From Usnea hakonensis (taxonomy: Eukaryota > Ascomycota > Lecanoromycetes > Lecanorales > Parmeliaceae), in contig BLJB01000242.1 of NCBI GenBank assembly GCA_013423325.1, positions 1 through 64,000 on the forward strand: a stretch of DNA of 64,000 bases. The letters are read 5' to 3'. Under the pieces are notes generated by a model. The model saw nothing but the letters and a program-made list of their open reading frames with translations, was not told the origin of the DNA and did no database searches. Shown one piece after another: positions 46,738-59,215 of the stretch. The translations under genes were made by a program, and so were the position numbers. Each line of letters starts with the position of its first letter. Position 1 is the first letter of the stretch.

Positions 46738-47547
46738 GTTCAAAGGCGTGCAATTTACATTAGGGAGTCGATGACGATTTAAAAGATGTTCGGAAAAAAG
46801 ACAAAGACTTTTGAACACTGCGTGAACGTTGAGAAAGTCTTCGGACTGGACTACAGCCGCTCTGCAAGTCTTTTCTCCAGCCAGAAAGGGGCACAGGAAG
46901 GCTTTACAGATAGCGACAGAAATAGGAAAGTGGAGCTTGGTCTTATAAAGTGAAGATGGAGGAGTTTAGCCAAAGAGGCAAAGCAAGGGAGGGATGTTGG
47001 AAGTTGTAATAAGCAAAGAGAGGATAGAATTAATAATAATAATAGTAAACTATTTGATGGAAAGAGCGTTTCGTGTGTTTTCGTGAGGCTCCGATACTTT
47101 TAGATAGAGTAGAACAAAGTAGTAGAGTAGAGATAGGAAAGAGCCAGAGCCACTGAGCCAGTGAGGATAGGAAATACAATGTAATAATATGTGTAAAGCA
47201 GTATTCATTCGTTTCCTTTCCTTACTTTATTTATTTATACTCCATTGTACCCGTAAAGTATTTTATTCAGATGATCGAGCCTCATCTTTCTCCAAAAATA
47301 GATCTTTTTTTTTTGCCACTACTATGAATAGGATACCACTACTGATATCATTCTTGTAAGATACTACTTTACCTCGACTACCCACTACTCACTACCTACT
47401 TCTATTTTTCTTTCACCTGACCGTGGATCCCCTCGACCTCAATGCAAGGTCCAGACTTCAGTCTTGCATCACAAAAAAGAAAGAAGAACCAAACTCTATG
47501 ATTATTAATCGTGCGAGCTGAGACACGTGCTTGAGCTTCTGCATCCG
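46738..47547. other. Divergent promoter region, phosphatase and MRX7-like gene
   Basis: No gene seen. It includes a purine-rich leader, a TAA patch near 47029-47045 and ACTACTTTACC words near 47345-47375. Confidence 0.5.
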
Positions 47548-47956
47548 ATGTTGCCACGATGTGGGTGCGAGTTCTTGAGGTCTGCTTGTTACCCATCAGT
47601 CATCCACTACCAGGGTGGATAGATTGTTCAGGCTGACCAAGCGCAGGCATGGCTGACGACTCGAGTATGATGCCATTCCGCTGTTTCATCTCAACATCGC
47701 TGATGACATGCTAAGCTACTCAGAAGCCCTGCCTTCCACCGGGCCGTCCAGACTGTACATAAGAGAGTCCGTCAGCTGCGTCACGGACCTGACTTGGAAG
47801 AGATGGGCGGTACCAAAATAGATAAGGCAGAGAGTGAGTGCCTCCGATGGAAGAGAATAGCACCAGGCTGATTGCTTCGGTGCAGAGCCAAACAAGGGAT
47901 TCCTCGACCATTATCTTGAAGAGATCAAGGAGCAGTTCCGGTCCCAGAAAAGATGA
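47548..47956 (+). CDS. MRX7: Small MRX7-like mitochondrial protein
   Basis: Three exons: 47548-47579, 47724-47833 and 47886-47956 (introns about 144 and 52 bp), 70 residues. Too small and too split to appear as a long open frame. Core: SPAFHRAVQTVHKRVRQLRHG then PDLEEMGGTKID and NKGFLDHYLEEIKEQFRSQK. This matches my memory of the Mrx7 (MIOREX complex component 7) family of 60-110 residue fungal proteins linked to mitochondrial ribosomes. The second intron is textbook: GTGAGT donor, GGCTGAT branch, GTGCAG acceptor. The first is longer than its neighbours and the first exon (MLPRCGCEFL) is the weakest part; an additional small exon is possible. The function of Mrx7 itself is poorly known. Confidence 0.6.
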
Positions 47957-48830
47957 AGGGCTCTACTGGATGTTGTAACGAATATGGCAGGAAGAATGAC
48001 AGGCGTAGGAAGGCTCATGGGAGATCAAATAAGGAGGAACAAATGTTACACCAAGTTCTCCGCTCCACAATATTCAACTCGTCCCTCTTCAGGATTCACA
48101 AACATACTCCGGGCAAGAAATTGGGCTTCTCGACGATTCCATGTCATTTGGCTCTCATTCCGTCCGAATATACACCACTCTGAACCCACGTAGAGGTACC
48201 AAACCGCGAGACCTCCCTACGTATTCAAATCTGAAGTGTACATACGTCTCTCCCTTACGACTCTCTTTTTCATGCCCAACGTAGGGGAACTTCTGTCTCG
48301 TAGAAACCATGTACATAGACTTGCAATGTATTCACGGGCACAAGGACAGGCAAGCTGCAATTTGAATGATTGGCCAGGGCCGATGCGCCATTCGGTATTC
48401 ATAGAAAATTGAATGATAAGATGATAATGCATAAGTCAGGTAGGTAGGTAGGTAGGTACATTCTCCACAAATCACCAACGCTTCCCTCCCGTCATCTGCA
48501 ATTCAGACCTGAGTTATATATACAAGACAAGATGCCTCCCGCAAATCTTACTGGTGCCACGGCTTCATCTCTCGCACAGACCAAATCCTTGATATCTGTT
48601 CATGTCTATGCTGATGTCCTTTCCTTCACATATTTCCAAGACAGGGAAAGAGAGGGAGCGGGCAAAAACGAACGGCATAAAAGATGGGAATTATTCATGC
48701 AGATGTATTTCCTCAGGCAAGAATCCAACTCCAATAATGCTAACCGCTCATCGCTCACAACTACCTCGAATGATGCTGACATGCGCTATCATTTCCATAA
48801 AGCGACAATACCCCTTAGACGCCCGCGTTG
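47957..48830. other. Convergent 3' intergenic stretch
   Basis: Between the MRX7-like gene (+) and POL2 (-); no gene seen. A TAGG tetranucleotide repeat of about five units lies at 48439-48459. Confidence 0.5.
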
Positions 48831-51800
48831 TTAAAGCCTCGCTAGAACATCTCCCACAACTCCCTCCAGCATTTTCAACTTATAGGTCTTGCTCACCCTC
48901 TCCAGCACTCTCAGCTTGCAAATTACATCCTCCCTATCCACGGTTCCCACCCACACCCCACTGCATCCACAATGCTCCATGAAATCATTTACCCTGATCT
49001 TTTTGCACTTTCCGCATTTCAGATCCTGGGTGTGCCATTCTACCAGTGCCTTCTGGACCCGCCCAATCAAGCGCTCTTCAATGGCCAGCCGATCATACTG
49101 ATGACCGCAAGTCGTACAAGCCCATGCTTTTGCCACTGGTTCTGACACATTGGTTGCAGTTTCCGGCAATAAATCCTCGTCTCGACACAAGTCTAGGTCG
49201 CGCGCCATGGTGCAGTGCTCGCAAATGAGCTGCTCCAACCTGAGGCTAGAGCTTGGGTTTTCAAAGCGGGCCTGAGCGCTGAATTCTTTGACCTCGAAGA
49301 GAGCAAGGAGCTCCTTGCGAAGGTAGCGTGCTTCGAGATTGATGCTCTTGTCGAGAGAGAAGACGTGCATGATTGATCTGACCAATTGAAGGACGGGGTG
49401 AGTATTTCTGAAATTGAGATGGGAGCCAGGGAGTGTGGGAAAGTTATGATCGGAAGCCAGGTCAGGGTGACCGAGCTCTGAACGATAGCGGGCAATTAAG
49501 CCAATGATCTGGCGCTTCAGGGGTTTTGAGATAGATTTCGAGAGAATATCTTTGCTGGTTTGGTCGTCATCGGCAGCAAGGTGGCGGAGCGGAAGCTGAG
49601 TCTGTCGGGCGGTCAAATCTGAAATGTTATTGCCTATGGATATCTGACAGGGTCGTTTGATTTGGTGCATGAGATTAATGAATTCGACGACCCAGTCATG
49701 AAAGATTGACTGATACTGGAGAGGGAGAAAGGAGTTCAGCTGCCAATGCATAATGGTGTCAAGGGTTTGCATGTCTGCCTCTATGACCTCTTGACATGCT
49801 TTGCCGCCATAGTTGAATTCGTCGTACCACACCAGGTAATCCCAATACTCTTTGATCTCCAAATCGAGGAAGTGGAACAGTGGCTTTGCTTTAATCGACT
49901 TGAGAATATACTGGCTGTACGCGTAAGCATTGCCAACCTCTGCTTTCGTGGTCTGGAGGAGAAGTCGATTTGAGTTGGCAAAGACAACATGTGATCCGAC
50001 GCGCTTGAAGTCTGTCATAAGCTGCTGGAAAGCTTTCTTAGACATCATTTGCACGTAGTAATGCAATGAGCGATCGTAGAGAAACGAATCAGGGTTCTCG
50101 ACCCAACGCACAAGATGCTGCACCATGATATCGGCCATTGGACTGCCTTTGCAGGCTTCCGTCCACCAGGCTTTTACCATCTCGCGCAGGACAGTAACGC
50201 CGGCAGACGCAAAGGCATTATCGGAGTAGAGAACATCCGTTCCATTGTTTGCGTCTTGTTCGCTTGGCGCAGCTGGATTGAAGGCAACAGAATCGCTACC
50301 CTCAAGCTCGTTGATAAGAGATGACGTTAGAATCGTATTGATCGCCAAATTCCGAACGTCGAGCTCTATGCAGACTGAAGAGTAGGTGCCAGGATTGTTA
50401 ACAGCAGGCATGCAGACTTTCTCCATCGGAGCTAGTATATTGTCATTCTCGTACCCAGCATGGTCTGGTAGGGGACCACCGGACCACCACAGAACTACAT
50501 TGCTTTTCTGTAGCCGTCTCGCATAAGCGACGTCGATCAGAAAACGTGGGTCATCCCTTTCCAGATTGCAGAGAGGGATATCCCCATATCTTGCAAGTTC
50601 GATGAGATGGCTGATCCACGAACCTAGCGCAAGGTAGTGAGTCACCAGGCGTTTGACAACGAAACCCTGCCAGCCAAGTTGGGGAAGATTGCTGTCTGAG
50701 GCCTCGGATTTTAGCGGAAGAACTGGCAGGTCATTGAGCGACGGAATGTCACTTAATAGTAGGCGTGTCTGTGGGGACTGTATAACCAGAAGCGTTGGTT
50801 TGCTCTCGTCAATCTTCATTTTCTTGACAGCGTCACCTACGTCAAGGTGTAACTTTCTCTTCGTTCTGACTTGAGTAATTTTGAATCGGACCTTCTCTTG
50901 GTATTCGAAGACGTTCTGCCAAGGCTCACCCCCGTGGTCATTGAGCCTTTTGGCTAATTGTTCAAGATAGACCCTTTCGGCATTGGGCAACCCTTGGGTG
51001 TCTTTTGAGCGATCAAATACGATGATGTGCGCTTCATCTTTGATTGTCGAAAATATTGCAAAAGCCTGACGATCACCAGCTTGAATGTGGTAGAGGTAGA
51101 TGAAAGCCAGGTCTGTGTCAAGAAGGTAAGGTTGCTTTGCAGGCGTGCGTCTTAGAGCCGCGAGGTCGAAACCATGATCAAGGCCTCGACCCAAGACTCC
51201 TTTCTGGCTCTCGTCAAAAGTACATATACTTCCCAACTCGAGCACAGCCCTCATGGTAAGAGGCACTTGCTTCTCGTAGACACCTTCGACGCTTGGGTGG
51301 TTAAACAATATAGCAAGTTTCTGCGCTTCTTTGACGTAGACTTCTTCGGACATTACAAGCTTGAAAAGATGGACCGAGGGATGACCATTTGGCAGAGTGT
51401 GAGTGACTTTCTCTACAGCACAGTCTTTCACATCAACATCAGGCAATTCGCTTCCTTTGAGGTTCAGAAACAATTGTCGAGGTACTTTCACTATGAGAGG
51501 ATGCACCTTCTTGTCGATCAACACAAAAGCTCGAAGCTGTCCTGGCATCTCCGATTCCCGCAGCTGCAACACCTGCCAGGTATTTATAAACAACAGTTCT
51601 GCCTGGTTCTGGAAGAGACTTCCAAGGCTGTCTATTGCTGCGTTACTCCGTTCGCCAAAGAGCTGGCGTCGGCGAACGCGAGCCTGCTTTTGGATCTTCC
51701 ATTTTTTCTTTTGATACCGAAGAAAGTCCTCGTAGTCTTTGGTCATTGATGGTATCCGTGAAGGAAGAACGGCATAAGGGTCTGCGTTCGCTACAGTTGC

Positions 51801-54800
51801 TGGGTCTGGGGCTTTTCGTTTCTGCATCATTCGTGTGACTTTGCCTGCCTTAGCTTTCAGAAGCTGAGATGAGCCCAAATCCTCAACGTCGGTAGGCAGT
51901 CGATGATCTAGAGTGTTCAGAGATATCTCAGACAGGGGCGCCTTGTCAAAAAGATCGGTCATCTTCTTCTGCTTGAACCTGTCGTCCTTGACATTTATCC
52001 TACGCTGTAGCCAATCTGGATGCGCAACTCGCGGGACCGGGTTACGGACTTTCTGTAGAGCGGCAGGGATGGTTATGAGCTTCTGAATCACGCCACTCAA
52101 CCGTTCTGTGTAGTAATCCCAATCAATGAGCGCTCGAGGGTTCAAGTCGCTTGGTTCTTCTCGCATCCACTTCCTCAAGAAATAGCGTTTGACTTGGTCA
52201 TCGGTCGAGAAAATGGCGACTGGTATAGCTCTCTCGGTCACTGGCGCGTTTTTTGGCTTGGACGAGATGATGTATTTACAATTGAGACCCTTGTCCTTGA
52301 CCATTTGCAGGCCTAAGAATTCGGCCAATCTCTTGGCCGTGGTAATTGAGGTCGATTTCTGCGCACCGTACTCCTCGAGAGCTTTTGACATACTCCTGTT
52401 TTCGCAGATCAAATCAATCAGCTCTTCATCAGCGAGTGTCGAACCACGTTGATAAAGAACATCGAGCCACCGGTTCGCCACCTTGGCTACTGAGGCGTAC
52501 GTATCCGTCAAGTCATTTCCTTCGAGGAAGAATTTGAAGATCTGTGTCTGGAAGATCTTAATAAGCTTGAGCTCTCCTCTCCTTTTAACCTCGAAGCCTT
52601 TGAGCTCTGCGATGCTACCGTCATGATTGAAGACTGCGTAACGTTTCTTGAGATTCTTGTCTTCCTCTTTGGAAGTTGGTAATATCATAGCCCGGTATGG
52701 CCCATCAACTTCAAAAAAGATGGTGTTGTCACTATGCGTCTCGTATCTGAACATCTGAGGATCGATGAGATCCTGGTACTGATGATTGGTAAATTTGCCA
52801 TGAACAAGGTGATTCAGCATGACGCAAGGGTAAGAGATTGGCAGCTTCTTGCCATTCTTGAGGGTGAAGACGACATTTTCAGGAAAAGTGGCGGGTAGCA
52901 TGCACCATATACCATCCGTGTCGAGTTCCAGAGGTCTTCCTATCCGCTCCACCAATTCTCTTGCCATTTGAATGATGTGGGCCCCGGTGAGACAGGTCAC
53001 TCCGGCCATTTCCATTGAATACCATCGCGAGCCTTTGCGCATAACGTACCCGTAGAAGCTGTTCAAAATCACCTTGTGAGCCAGTTGAAGAGAATCGTAG
53101 AGAATGATCATTTTTTTGGCCTCATCAATTTCCACTGCTGATGCTCCTGACGATTTCAGCGACTCTGTGTTATTTTTCCACACCTTTTGCTTGCCCTTGA
53201 AGTCGTACCGACGGTCTCTAAAATCTTTGACTGTATCAACATAGAATGGATTCTCCCGCTGGCAGACGATAGCTTCGCGTTCAATGGTCTTCGTCTCATG
53301 GATCTTGTGATATATCTTCTTGCTATAGTCTGTAAGTCGCTTTTTCACCATGCTGGCTTGCTCCTCAACACTCATGTCCTGGAATGTTCTAAGAGGGCTG
53401 CTCGGGTAGCGACCTGGAAAGCGCTCATTTTCAAGAGCATGCCTGACCATGTTATATTCATTCTTGTGAGCTGGGAGGAATTCACCTCTCCACGACCATG
53501 GCATTCTTCGATCACAAGTCTTTCCGGGCCGATTGAAGTCACATGCTGCGCAGTCGGACTCGTCGATCATAGAATCTGGCTGTAGCCGATTGGTCGTCAT
53601 GATATTTGGATACATGGATGCTACGTCCAAGTGGTAAATGGACGGTCTCTCATGTCTATTCGGTGTCGTTTTCAGAGTCTCCAGCCTTGCGATAACCTCA
53701 GCCTTTACCTCATCATAATTTGTGACATCTTCCAATTTTTTCTTTTCTTCTACTATGATGCTGAAGTGCAACGCAGCGTCAAGATCTCGTATAAGCTCGT
53801 CGATGGCTGTAGTGTCTAACGCAAAGTTCACTGGTATGTCGCTTCTGAACACCCCTGCTTCAATACTTTCCACATGGCCTCCGACGTATGTTTCGGACTC
53901 GAGAAGATGACCGTCCCAGAAAGTTTCCTTGGGCTCCTTGTGTTTGTTGGGGAGGACTATGCCTTTTTGGTACGCCTGAACCATAAGAAGCATCTCACAC
54001 AAAGTTCCTGTGCCCTTGCGCAAGACGTCATCCGGGTTCAGAGGGATAATGTTACACAACGAAAAGATGAAAGGATGAACGTATTTCGTGTAAAGATAGT
54101 ATGTTGCCACAGCATCGGAGACTGAGTATTCGGCCAGGGTCTGTGGCCGCTCGCTCGCATACCGGGTCATCAGTTCAGGATCTAGTTCATCAGGGTCGTA
54201 TCCTAATTTGGCGACAGTCACAGCTTTCAGGCCTCTGCTACCTTGTGGCAAGTAGCTGTCTCGACTGACCCAGGCGAAACAGTCCATGTGGACGCCGTAA
54301 TCGCTTTGGTAAATGTCTTCGCTGTTCTTCCGAAATCCAATTTCATGATACATATCTATCCCTAGCACGCTGGCTCTAGCTTCAACGAAGGGCCAATCAA
54401 AGAAATCCCCGTTGTAGGTCGCTATGACCGTTGGGCGAGCTTCTTTGATGTGTAGAAAGAATCTTTCTACGAGTGCTTTCTCGTCCGGCTCGTTGAAAAC
54501 CATGAATGGACCATCGTATTCCGGTTTTGGAGTATACTCAAAGTCTGCGATGTCTTCCGAGACAATCTCTCGATTGGTAATCAAGAATCCCTGGCCATCA
54601 ATCATGTATGAAATCATCATTATTTGGTCTACGACTGCGTCGGGAAACTTCAAGGGCAACTTGGTCGTCTCGATGTCGTATGCGAGGACGACGGGATCGG
54701 CTCTTTGTATGCGCTCTTCAATGCAGGTAAGACTTGTAAAGCCATGCTTTGCTTCCACGGTGTACCACTTTCCAATCCGAATATCTATAACCATTAGCAC

Positions 54801-55636
54801 AGCAAAGACATTGCCAACCTCATCTAGCTCTAACCTTTGTCAATTGCAACCCGAACATGGTATGGTACATCAAACTCCCGTATATCAACAATGTAATCAC
54901 TCGCGTCCGCTATACCGTTGATCCGTCTATCATTATATCTTTCATCATCAAAAAGATCAAAACCGGCATTGGCACTTAGAATGTCAGTATACTAAAGCAT
55001 TGACATGGAAACCAGTGTTCTGTACCTCGCCACTTCAGCATAGGTGTCCATTGCATTCATACCGCCTTTGTTTCTCTCTGCAATTGGCATCACAACTTTT
55101 CTCACACTTAAAAGATCGCTGACATTTTCAAACGCCAGTTGCAAGAACATCCTCCGATACCCTAATAGATGATTTGGCATTTGCAGATCCTCCTTCTCTA
55201 TACGCTTGACTCCTTTCACAAGGCCCTCAAATTTTCGTCGACACCATTCCTCGACATCAGCTTCCTTGCCCTTCCTCACAGCGATCAGAAAGTACGGATC
55301 ATATTCCACTGTAGCCTTGAAGGTGCCGCCATCCTCTTCCAAGAAATAATAGTCGACCCCGGCACGCCCGCCTGGGATTTTTTCATCCTCGATACTGGTA
55401 CTATGCATGTTGCAAAGCCATCCAGTCCTCCTTTTACCAGAGTCATAGCGCGCAAAGCCCATGAATTCGTCAATGGTGTGAGCAAGACGCGTAGCTTGCA
55501 ACTTCTCATCTTGGGAGGTTGCTTCGCCCGGACGTAAGGTTGACGCTTCAACTGTCTTGGTTCGACGTGGATGAAAAGATGACTTCGTGGAGCGAAAGTT
55601 GCTGCCATACCGCCGATCTGGCTTTCTTGAAGGCAT
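48831..55636 (-). CDS. POL2: DNA polymerase epsilon catalytic subunit
   Basis: Three exons: 55026-55636, 54835-54974 and 48831-54784 (introns 51 and 50 bp), about 2234 residues (yeast 2222). Leading-strand replicative polymerase, with proofreading. Exonuclease motifs: YDIETTKLP (D287/E289), ATYNGDFFDWPF and YSVSDAVATYYLY. Polymerase motifs: LDVASMYPNIMTTNRLQPDS (about 637-655), ILNSFYGYVMRKGSRWYSME and DTDGIWCMLP near 872. The C-terminal half is the inactive polymerase-like module. It ends with two cysteine modules: CEHC with TTCGH (from about 2106), and CGKCKKIRVNDFMEHCGCSG (about 2175-2195), which bind the Dpb2-side partner. The N-terminus, MPSRKPDRRYGSNFRS, is basic. All catalytic residues are present. 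An MCB box upstream suggests G1/S control. Confidence 0.97.
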
Positions 55637-55973
55637 TGGACAGTAAAACGGCTGGTGAGTGGATGATTAGGAGGCTAAACGATGCATCTAGAGACAAAAT
55701 TCTCAAGGGCAAAATGGCGACCCTGCGATCCCATTTCCTGCCACAGACGGAAAGTTTTCAGAACAGAAAAGCGTGCGGGCTTTCTGTATGCAGGTGCAGA
55801 AGAGCGAGAATAAAGCAAGACGCGCGACGCGTGAGGTCGGCGCGGCTACCGGTCTAGGGCTTAGCGGCTGATCAGCGGAATATCTCCGTCCTCGGCCACA
55901 TGTAACAATCTTCGGCTCCTTGAATTGTAAAATTGGAACGACTTTATGTGTCCGTCATTTTTCTTCGCTCAAG
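55637..55973. promoter_or_regulatory. Shared divergent promoter of POL2 and COX20
   Basis: 337 bases separate the two ATGs. A palindromic ACGCGT (55827-55832), set in CG-rich sequence, matches the MluI cell-cycle box bound by MBF (Mbp1/Swi6-type) factors, which drive replication genes such as POL2 at G1/S in yeasts. It lies about 190 bases before POL2 and 140 before COX20. Confidence 0.55.
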
Positions 55974-56523
55974 ATGGCCGCCGATACACGAGAAAACGCG
56001 AACTCCAAACCAGCCGAGCCTTCCAAATCGACGATATCCTCATCAAATACGATTTCCACAACACCATACGTTGTCCCCGGAGCACAGCCTAATGACAATG
56101 CTTTGCCTGCAGGAGCAGGTTTGAACACCGCTGGTGGACGAACGAAACAAGCTGGATACTTCGACGCCCTGAGGAGTATCCAACTCAGCGACTTTCAGGA
56201 AGTGCATAAAAAGCCCTGTGTCCGTGATGCTTTGATGACGGGAATTGCCGGCGGATTCGGAATAAGCGGCGTTCGTGCTGTTTTGGGTGGTTTGTTCATC
56301 TTTACCCTTTGGTATATAGACACTGATCGATATAGCCTCCGTGTGGAAGATTTGTAATACGGCAGTGATGTCTTTCGTGTTCGGGTCATTCATGATGTAC
56401 GAATATTGCCAAAGAAGGAGACAATTAGAGATGCAGGGAATGAAGAGGGCTGTGGAAGTGATTGACCGGAAGAAGGCAGAGAAGCGAAAACAAAGCCGAG
56501 GAGGTCACGACAGCACAGAGTAA
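55974..56523 (+). CDS. COX20: Cytochrome c oxidase assembly factor COX20
   Basis: Two exons: 55974-56286 and 56336-56523, with a 49-bp intron; 166 residues. COX20 is an inner-membrane chaperone for newly made Cox2, assisting its processing and insertion into complex IV. Family core: GYFDALRSIQLSDFQ, KKPCVRDALMTGIAGGFGIS (first membrane hairpin), then, across the splice, GASVWKICNTAVMSFVFGSF and MMYEYCQRRRQLE (second hairpin and matrix/IMS edge). N-terminal 60 residues are Ser/Thr/Asn-rich and poorly conserved; the C-terminus is a charged coil. No ATG occurs upstream in frame. Confidence 0.93.
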
Positions 56524-56722
56524 GACCATGGAAGAGCTAAGGAGTGTCGTGACCGGAAGATTCGATAATAGCTAGCGGAGGCATGCACGGTATTGTTGCA
56601 GTATGTGGAGAGACAAATGGACGCAATAGCTTCGAGGCGCATTTTGCATTGAGAAAAGGCCATCATATTTCCTCAAATATTATGTATCTTGCTTCAAATC
56701 TTCCTGTCCAAGCACGGAGTAG

Positions 56723-58435
56723 TCATTGCTCCCGGAGATCTACAACATCGAACTCTAACCCTTTCGCTTCATAGACATGCCCAGGTCGCAAAGCGTCAGT
56801 ATAGATATTGTTCTCGGCATGAGGGTGAAATAGCCCCGTTTGCGTGCAGTTCAGCACCGTCTTCATCCCGGGAGGATCTGTCAACCGAAACACGCCCCAG
56901 TCGCCTTTGCTCGGCGCGCACACAATCGCGATACTCTCTGGCATCATGACTTGGTAACCGCCATGAGTGTGTAGATCTCTAGAACTCATGAAGCAAGTCT
57001 GTGTTGGGTGTGTGTGTATCCAGCCAAGAACCATAAGATCTTCTCCGTCAACATAGTCGAACAGGGCACTTTCATTGATCGTCTCGCACGTATCCGAAGT
57101 GCTTTCTTGATCTGGTACGACGAGCTTAGAGATGAACAATGCATTCGACACGAGGGTACCGCAAAGGATACCACAAGTTTCTAGATTAGCACGTGTGTTT
57201 GGTAGGGCGATGGACAGAAAGCGATGGCGGAGATCTGGTGGTAGAAAAACGGGGCGAAGTGGGGTGCCATTCTCCAAATAGGCACATGGCTTGAACGTTT
57301 TGGTCGACGGTTTCAAGTCATGTTGTGAAGTTGCGCTTGAGTCAAGATCGGATAAAGTAGTGGATGCTGGAAGCACCTTCTTTTCAGGCCGAAGAGGCAC
57401 CACATGCTGGGATTGGGACGTCTCAAAATCGTAGTCCTTAGGCGGCAGTTGTGGCGCGACTGTGGATATTGGTGTGCTGCGAAGGGCATAGTCGTCTAAA
57501 GGGCTGGATGGCCGAGGCAAAGGCTTCCAAGAGAGAGAGTCGCGGTGTTCGGGCACCACTGGATAATGATAGTTAGACTTCTGACTTTCGAAAGAAGGAC
57601 GAGAGCTGTCATTCCGATTTTCTGCACTTGTCGAGCCGTTTATCTGCAAGCGAACATTCTGCATCTGCTTTCTGAGAGTGTCTTGATCGATGTCTTCATC
57701 ATTACTGGTGAATGCCTCTTCCCAATTTCCCCATACTCCGGCAGTTCGTCTCTCTTGTTCCACCTCCTCAGATATTCCTGCCTGACGCGTAGCTTTTCTA
57801 GCCGTAGCCCGCCGCCTGATCTCTTTATGAGCTAATTGGACAGCCAAATCTCGGTTGTCTGCAGCCGCTAGAGTTTCGGTATCGCTAGCGATGGCGGGAT
57901 CCGATATGGGACGTTGACTTGTCACTTGCTGGTATGAGGGAGTCTTCTGCTCTCTTGACCGAGAAGCTTCCCTAGCACTCACGGAAGCTCTTCTTGTATC
58001 CCGGTCTCGCAGAAGCTGCTCGTATCTTTCATATCGTTTGTTGATACGTGGCTTCAAAACCTCGAGTTTCAATAGATCATGTTCAACATCCTTGTTTGCC
58101 TGCACCAAAGCAATACGATCTTTGCCTTGCTTCGCATCGGGATGGGTTGAAAGGTTACGGATAACCAACTGGGCGTGCCGGAACAGTAAAAGATAGGTTT
58201 GCTGGTCATTGCCTTCATGTTCATAGATATCCGCCTGTAGTAAGAGTCAGTGTGGTCTACAAGATTTCTGTTTAATGTTGTATACCTCCTTCAGCAAGGT
58301 CCCGGCGGTTCTCAGCCAATACTTCAGAGGTATCAAAGGGTTGTAATCGAAGTTCTGAGCTTTCTTGACAATCTGTTCCACATTTAAAGGCCTGAAAGAA
58401 GCTGCCTCTTCGTTGGTTCGCAAATCCATGTTCAT
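56723..58435 (-). CDS. AMSH-type JAMM deubiquitinase (Sst2-like)
   Basis: Two exons: 58286-58435 and 56723-58234, with a 51-bp intron; 553 residues. Zinc metalloprotease predicted to cut Lys63-linked ubiquitin from cargo at endosomes, working with ESCRT-0 (family knowledge from AMSH and S. pombe Sst2). The N-terminal USP8-dimerisation-like helices include YNPLIPLKYWLRTAGTLLKE and HEGNDQQTYLLLFRHAQLV. The middle is a disordered linker of about 250 residues. The C-terminal MPN+ domain begins near 335 (LPPDLRHRFLSIALPNTRAN), with ETCGILCG (Glu) and the JAMM motif GWIHTHPTQTCFMSSRDLHT (His457, His459, Asp470). PESIAIVCAPSK and GLFHPHAENNIY complete the core. All catalytic residues are intact. Convergent with COX20, 199 bases apart. 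Confidence 0.94.
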
Positions 58436-58805
58436 GATCTCGTATGACTCCTTCACGCTTCAGGTAGCCGCTATCGAGGAGCAAGCAGGCAACGCCTAGA
58501 GGGCAACAGCTTGGGAACTTTTATATCAGTCATTGCTGTCTGTGATACCTTATGCTGTCTCCGAGTCCTGCGTCGTGGATGAGTACGGTACAGCCTGCCC
58601 TGGCTCTTTTACCAGGACGAAGGTTATTCGATTCAATAATCCGAGAGTCACCAAGTATACAGATGCCGGCACCAAAAGTCCTGGACAAGCCCTAGCCCTA
58701 TATTCGGAAAGCAGTGTGTACAGGTAAGGTAGTCAGTACCTACCTTAGTAGTGTAAGGTAGTGTTTAGGACTTTTATTACGTAGTGCAGTCTCCAGTGGG
58801 TTGTT

Positions 58806-59100
58806 TTTAAACCTCAGCCAACGCTAAGGGTAAATACGAACAAAACCGTTAGCTTTCTTTTTACCCGTAGATTACCTAACTCTCTATGTCTTTTATACGA
58901 ACGGACGAACTATCTAACCAACTATATTCAAAAACTTTTTAGTCTAGACAGACTGGAATAATATTCTTCGACGTAGATATATAACTAAAACTTCTTTAAT
59001 TACGTGGAAAGGTCGAATAGTTGGAATTCCCTCTTTGTATAGTAGGACTAACTAGCTGTATTATTATATGCGCTAAACTTTACATTGGCTGAGGTTTAAA
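58806..59100. mobile_element. 295-bp MITE-like element with terminal inverted repeats
   Basis: Perfect 16-base inverted ends: TTTAAACCTCAGCCAA at 58806-58821 and its reverse complement at 59085-59100. The interior is AT-rich, has no coding capacity and is poor in CA/TG, as if touched by RIP. The ends can be read as TA-flanked (AACCTCAGCCAA core) or TTAA-flanked (ACCTCAGCC core), so Tc1/mariner- or piggyBac-like mobilisation are both possible. It sits between the divergent AMSH and MTF1 starts, 115 bases before the MTF1 ATG. No other copy was seen in the window. Confidence 0.7.
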
Positions 59101-59215
59101 GCAGTGCACGATTTTACACTATCCCTGCGAATCGCGTTTCTCAACTCTGGCCCTCTCATGGCACCTCATTGCACTCTCTAGCTAATTCTGATACTCGTAC
59201 ATTTACAAGTATTCG

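Noticed and set aside
51174..51749. 191-codon plus-strand frame inside POL2
   Set aside because: Antisense shadow of the polymerase epsilon exon; no independent features.
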